In this document: piece by piece, positions 62,164 to 64,000 of the stretch
Layout of the letters: each line of letters starts with the position of its first letter
Numbering within the stretch: the first letter of the stretch is position 1
Translations under genes and position numbers: made by a program
From: Nautilia sp. PV-1
Lineage (GTDB): Bacteria > Campylobacterota > Campylobacteria > Campylobacterales > Nautiliaceae
Assembly (NCBI RefSeq): GCF_004006315.1
Contig: NZ_CP026530.1
Location: 253,618 to 317,617 of the forward strand
Direction of reading: 5' to 3'
DNA length: 64,000 bases
Notes under the pieces: model-generated
Database searches by the model: none
What the model saw: only the letters and a program-made list of their open reading frames with translations
Told to the model about the DNA's origin: nothing

Positions 62164-63411
62164 ATGAAGAAGTTTTTATTATCGGTTATTTTAATATTTT
62201 TTATTGGTTGCGGCGGCGGCAGTATTACAGAAGAATATACCCCTTCCGAAAATAACGTAACGGCAGTAGAGTCTTGCAGTGAAGTGTTAAGTTATCTTAA
62301 TTATTTAAGAGAAGGTGCGGGTATGATTGATTTGTCTTGTAACGATGCATTAAAGATTGCCGCATATAATCATGCATATTATTTATATGTAAATAATGCA
62401 ACCGGTCATGAAGAAGATGCGGATAAAGAAGGATATACCGGCGAATGGCCTTCTGACAGGGCTGTTTATGCAGGTTATCTCAGCAGATATATTTTGGAAA
62501 ATGTTTCTGTTGGTCAGAAAGACTACAATGCTTCTATTGACGGGCTTTTTTCAGCAATATACCATAGGTTTGGATTTTTAAATACTACAATTGACAATAT
62601 AGGTATAGGTATTAAAAATGTCGACTATGTATATGATATGGGAAATTCCGATTTAAATTCTTTATGCGGAGGAGAAAGTTATGACGGCAGCGGTTCATAT
62701 TATATAGATGTATGTGCAGATGAAGATTTAAAAATCTATGAAGACGATTATAATAATGCTATAAATGATATAAAAAAGAAAAATCCTGATTTAATAATTT
62801 GGCCGTATAAAAATGCAATAGATATTCCTCCTGTTTTTTATAATGAAACTCCGGATCCTTTGCCGGATTATAATGTAAGCGGATATCCTGTAAGCATACA
62901 ATTTAATGATTATTATTTTACAAGTGAGATTAATGTAACTTCTTTTAAGCTTTATGATGAAAACGGCAATGAAATAACAAATGTAAGACTTATGGATCAA
63001 GACAGTGATCCTAATGATGAATTTAATGCATATGAATTTGCTTTGTTTCCTTTAGACAGACTTGAATGGAATGAAACTTATAAAGCTGAAGTAAAATATA
63101 CATATGAAGGTAATGATTATAATATTTCATGGCAGTTTACAACGAGAGCTTTACCATATCCGTATTACAGAATTGATACATCTGATGAAACAATATATAT
63201 TGATAATAATAAAACATATGCTTATTATTTTGTACCTACTGATGGGAATGACTTGATTCATTCATATAAATATACTTATCCATCCGGAGACAGTGTAGAA
63301 ACTGGAATGATAGATTATAATACCATTTGGGTTAAAGTTGAAGGGAACAGCGGAGACGAATTTGATTTTGAAATGGATAACGGTGATAAACTTACGTTAA
63401 TTATTAAATAA
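62164..63411 (+). CDS. CAP/SCP-domain lipoprotein with an Ig-like module
   Basis: 415 residues. Lipoprotein signal with FFIGC (lipobox) and a Gly/Ser linker. A CAP (SCP/YkwD) domain spans about 35-190: SEVLSYLNYLREGAGM, AAYNHAYYLYVNNATGHEE with the His, YILENVSVG with the Glu, and IGIGIKNVDYVYDMG. A bacterial Ig-like (Big_5-type) module follows, ending WQFTTRA, then a C-terminal beta domain of about 80 residues. Very rich in Asn, Asp and Tyr. Likely outer-membrane or surface; function unknown. Confidence 0.85.
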   Translation: MKKFLLSVILIFFIGCGGGSITEEYTPSENNVTAVESCSEVLSYLNYLREGAGMIDLSCNDALKIAAYNHAYYLYVNNATGHEEDADKEGYTGEWPSDRAVYAGYLSRYILENVSVGQKDYNASIDGLFSAIYHRFGFLNTTIDNIGIGIKNVDYVYDMGNSDLNSLCGGESYDGSGSYYIDVCADEDLKIYEDDYNNAINDIKKKNPDLIIWPYKNAIDIPPVFYNETPDPLPDYNVSGYPVSIQFNDYYFTSEINVTSFKLYDENGNEITNVRLMDQDSDPNDEFNAYEFALFPLDRLEWNETYKAEVKYTYEGNDYNISWQFTTRALPYPYYRIDTSDETIYIDNNKTYAYYFVPTDGNDLIHSYKYTYPSGDSVETGMIDYNTIWVKVEGNSGDEFDFEMDNGDKLTLIIK

Positions 63412-63471
63412 TTAAGCTAATTTTAAGCTTTTTTAGGTAAATTCCGAGCAAATATATCTTAAAGGACATAG

Positions 63472-64000
63472 ATGAGGACTGAATGGATTAAAAAAAGAAT
63501 GAAAGATACGACCAGAACTCAGATGTACTATGCCAAAAAAGGCATTATTACTGAAGAGATGGAATATGTCGCAAAAGAAGAAAACCTGGATCCAGAGCTT
63601 GTCAGAAGCGAGGTTGCCAGAGGAAGGCTGATAATCCCCGCAAATATAAATCATAAACATTTAAAGCCGATGGCAATCGGAAGGGTCAGCAGAACAAAAG
63701 TAAACTCAAACATAGGAGCAAGCGCTCTTGCGAGTGATATCGAAGAAGAAGTCAGAAAACTTGAAACTTCCGTAAAATACGGAGCCGATACGGTAATGGA
63801 TCTGAGTGCCGGAGCCAAAAACATGGATGAAATAAGAGAGGCTATTATTGCTGCAAGTCCGGTTCCTATCGGAACTGTTCCCATGTATCAGATAATTGAT
63901 GAAATAGGAGATGTTCTTGAACTTACATACGATGATATTTTAAGAGTTCTTGAAAAACAGGCTAAACAGGGCGTCAGCTATTTTACAATCCATGCTGGGC
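63472..64000 (+). CDS. thiC: Phosphomethylpyrimidine synthase ThiC, 5' part
   Basis: The gene runs off the right edge; 176 residues are visible. Radical SAM enzyme making HMP-P for thiamine from AIR. Landmarks: [61 protein letters not shown] and [14 protein letters not shown] after AAAGGACATAG. The 60-base gap upstream is too short for a TPP riboswitch; transcription comes from nearby. The CX2CX4C cluster site lies beyond the window. Confidence 0.95.
   Translation, partial: MRTEWIKKRMKDTTRTQMYYAKKGIITEEMEYVAKEENLDPELVRSEVARGRLIIPANINHKHLKPMAIGRVSRTKVNSNIGASALASDIEEEVRKLETSVKYGADTVMDLSAGAKNMDEIREAIIAASPVPIGTVPMYQIIDEIGDVLELTYDDILRVLEKQAKQGVSYFTIHAG

Noticed and set aside
63412-63471. TPP riboswitch before thiC
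   Set aside because: The 60-base gap has no CTGAGA core and is too short; only a weak AAGCT/AGCTT hairpin is present.

Overview
This 64 kb window is a dense, AT-rich stretch of bacterial chromosome with no rRNA, no CRISPR array, no intact mobile element and no gene-free gap over 300 bases. Gene content and order point to Campylobacterota (Epsilonproteobacteria). A block fmt-birA-parA-parB-atpF'-atpF-atpH-atpA-atpG-atpD-atpC-tolQ-tolR-tolA-tolB-pal-cpoB-slyD-fabD-mtn matches, from memory, the Campylobacter jejuni order around Cj0098-Cj0117. A second block, ispDF / atypical response regulator / ATP-sulfurylase-like / pgpA, matches Cj1607-Cj1610. The AGA/ATA-rich codon use and the Pit, TauE and tolerant start-codon repertoire would fit the deep-sea order Nautiliales (Nautilia, Caminibacter, Lebetimonas). 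The genus is an inference only.

Layout. 1-5.9 kb: end of a GGDEF-EAL protein, recA, eno, an FtsB-like protein, an AMIN-like protein, aroK, two small unknowns and a uracil-DNA glycosylase. 6-10.4 kb (minus strand): purN, tRNA-Phe, then the mraY-sppA-murD-pilin operon. 10.5-13.8 kb: fatty acid synthesis (fabG, acpP, fabF, accA). 13.9-18.4 kb: a 1494-residue autotransporter. 18.5-25.4 kb: a small Met/Gln-rich protein, uvrA, an operon of TauE transporter, unknown membrane protein and HNH nuclease, then cheX-fliN-fliO. 25.4-35.3 kb: mnmG, two small unknowns, and a complete phosphate module. That module has kinase, regulator and PhoU on the minus strand, pstSCAB on the plus strand, Pho-box-like repeats between them, and a Pit transporter. 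35.4-49.2 kb: the fmt-to-slyD block, with the F1Fo ATP synthase running directly into a full Tol-Pal system. 49.4-57 kb: fabD, an amidohydrolase, MTA/SAH nucleosidase, a DUF945-like protein, ttcA, mnmA, prs, a YigZ-family protein and a secreted RNase T2. 57-62 kb (minus strand): an APC permease, pgpA, the ATP-sulfurylase-like protein, an HP1021/Cj1608-type regulator and ispDF. 62.1-64 kb: a CAP-domain lipoprotein and the start of thiC.

The most informative non-genic signals are: (i) paired TGTTAY direct repeats with 11-base period placed exactly 10 bases before the pstS -10; (ii) degenerate 7/8-base tandem arrays, two of them as facing inverted pairs, one of which forms the 5' end of birA; (iii) a four-copy GTGCCAGACAC element; (iv) a perfect hairpin that occludes the cpoB ribosome binding site; and (v) a pilin gene that appears to start at ATT inside murD. 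No unmistakably new multi-gene system is visible. The best candidates for follow-up are the HNH/membrane/TauE operon, the regulator plus degenerate sulfurylase pair, and the two MQVSN-type small proteins.
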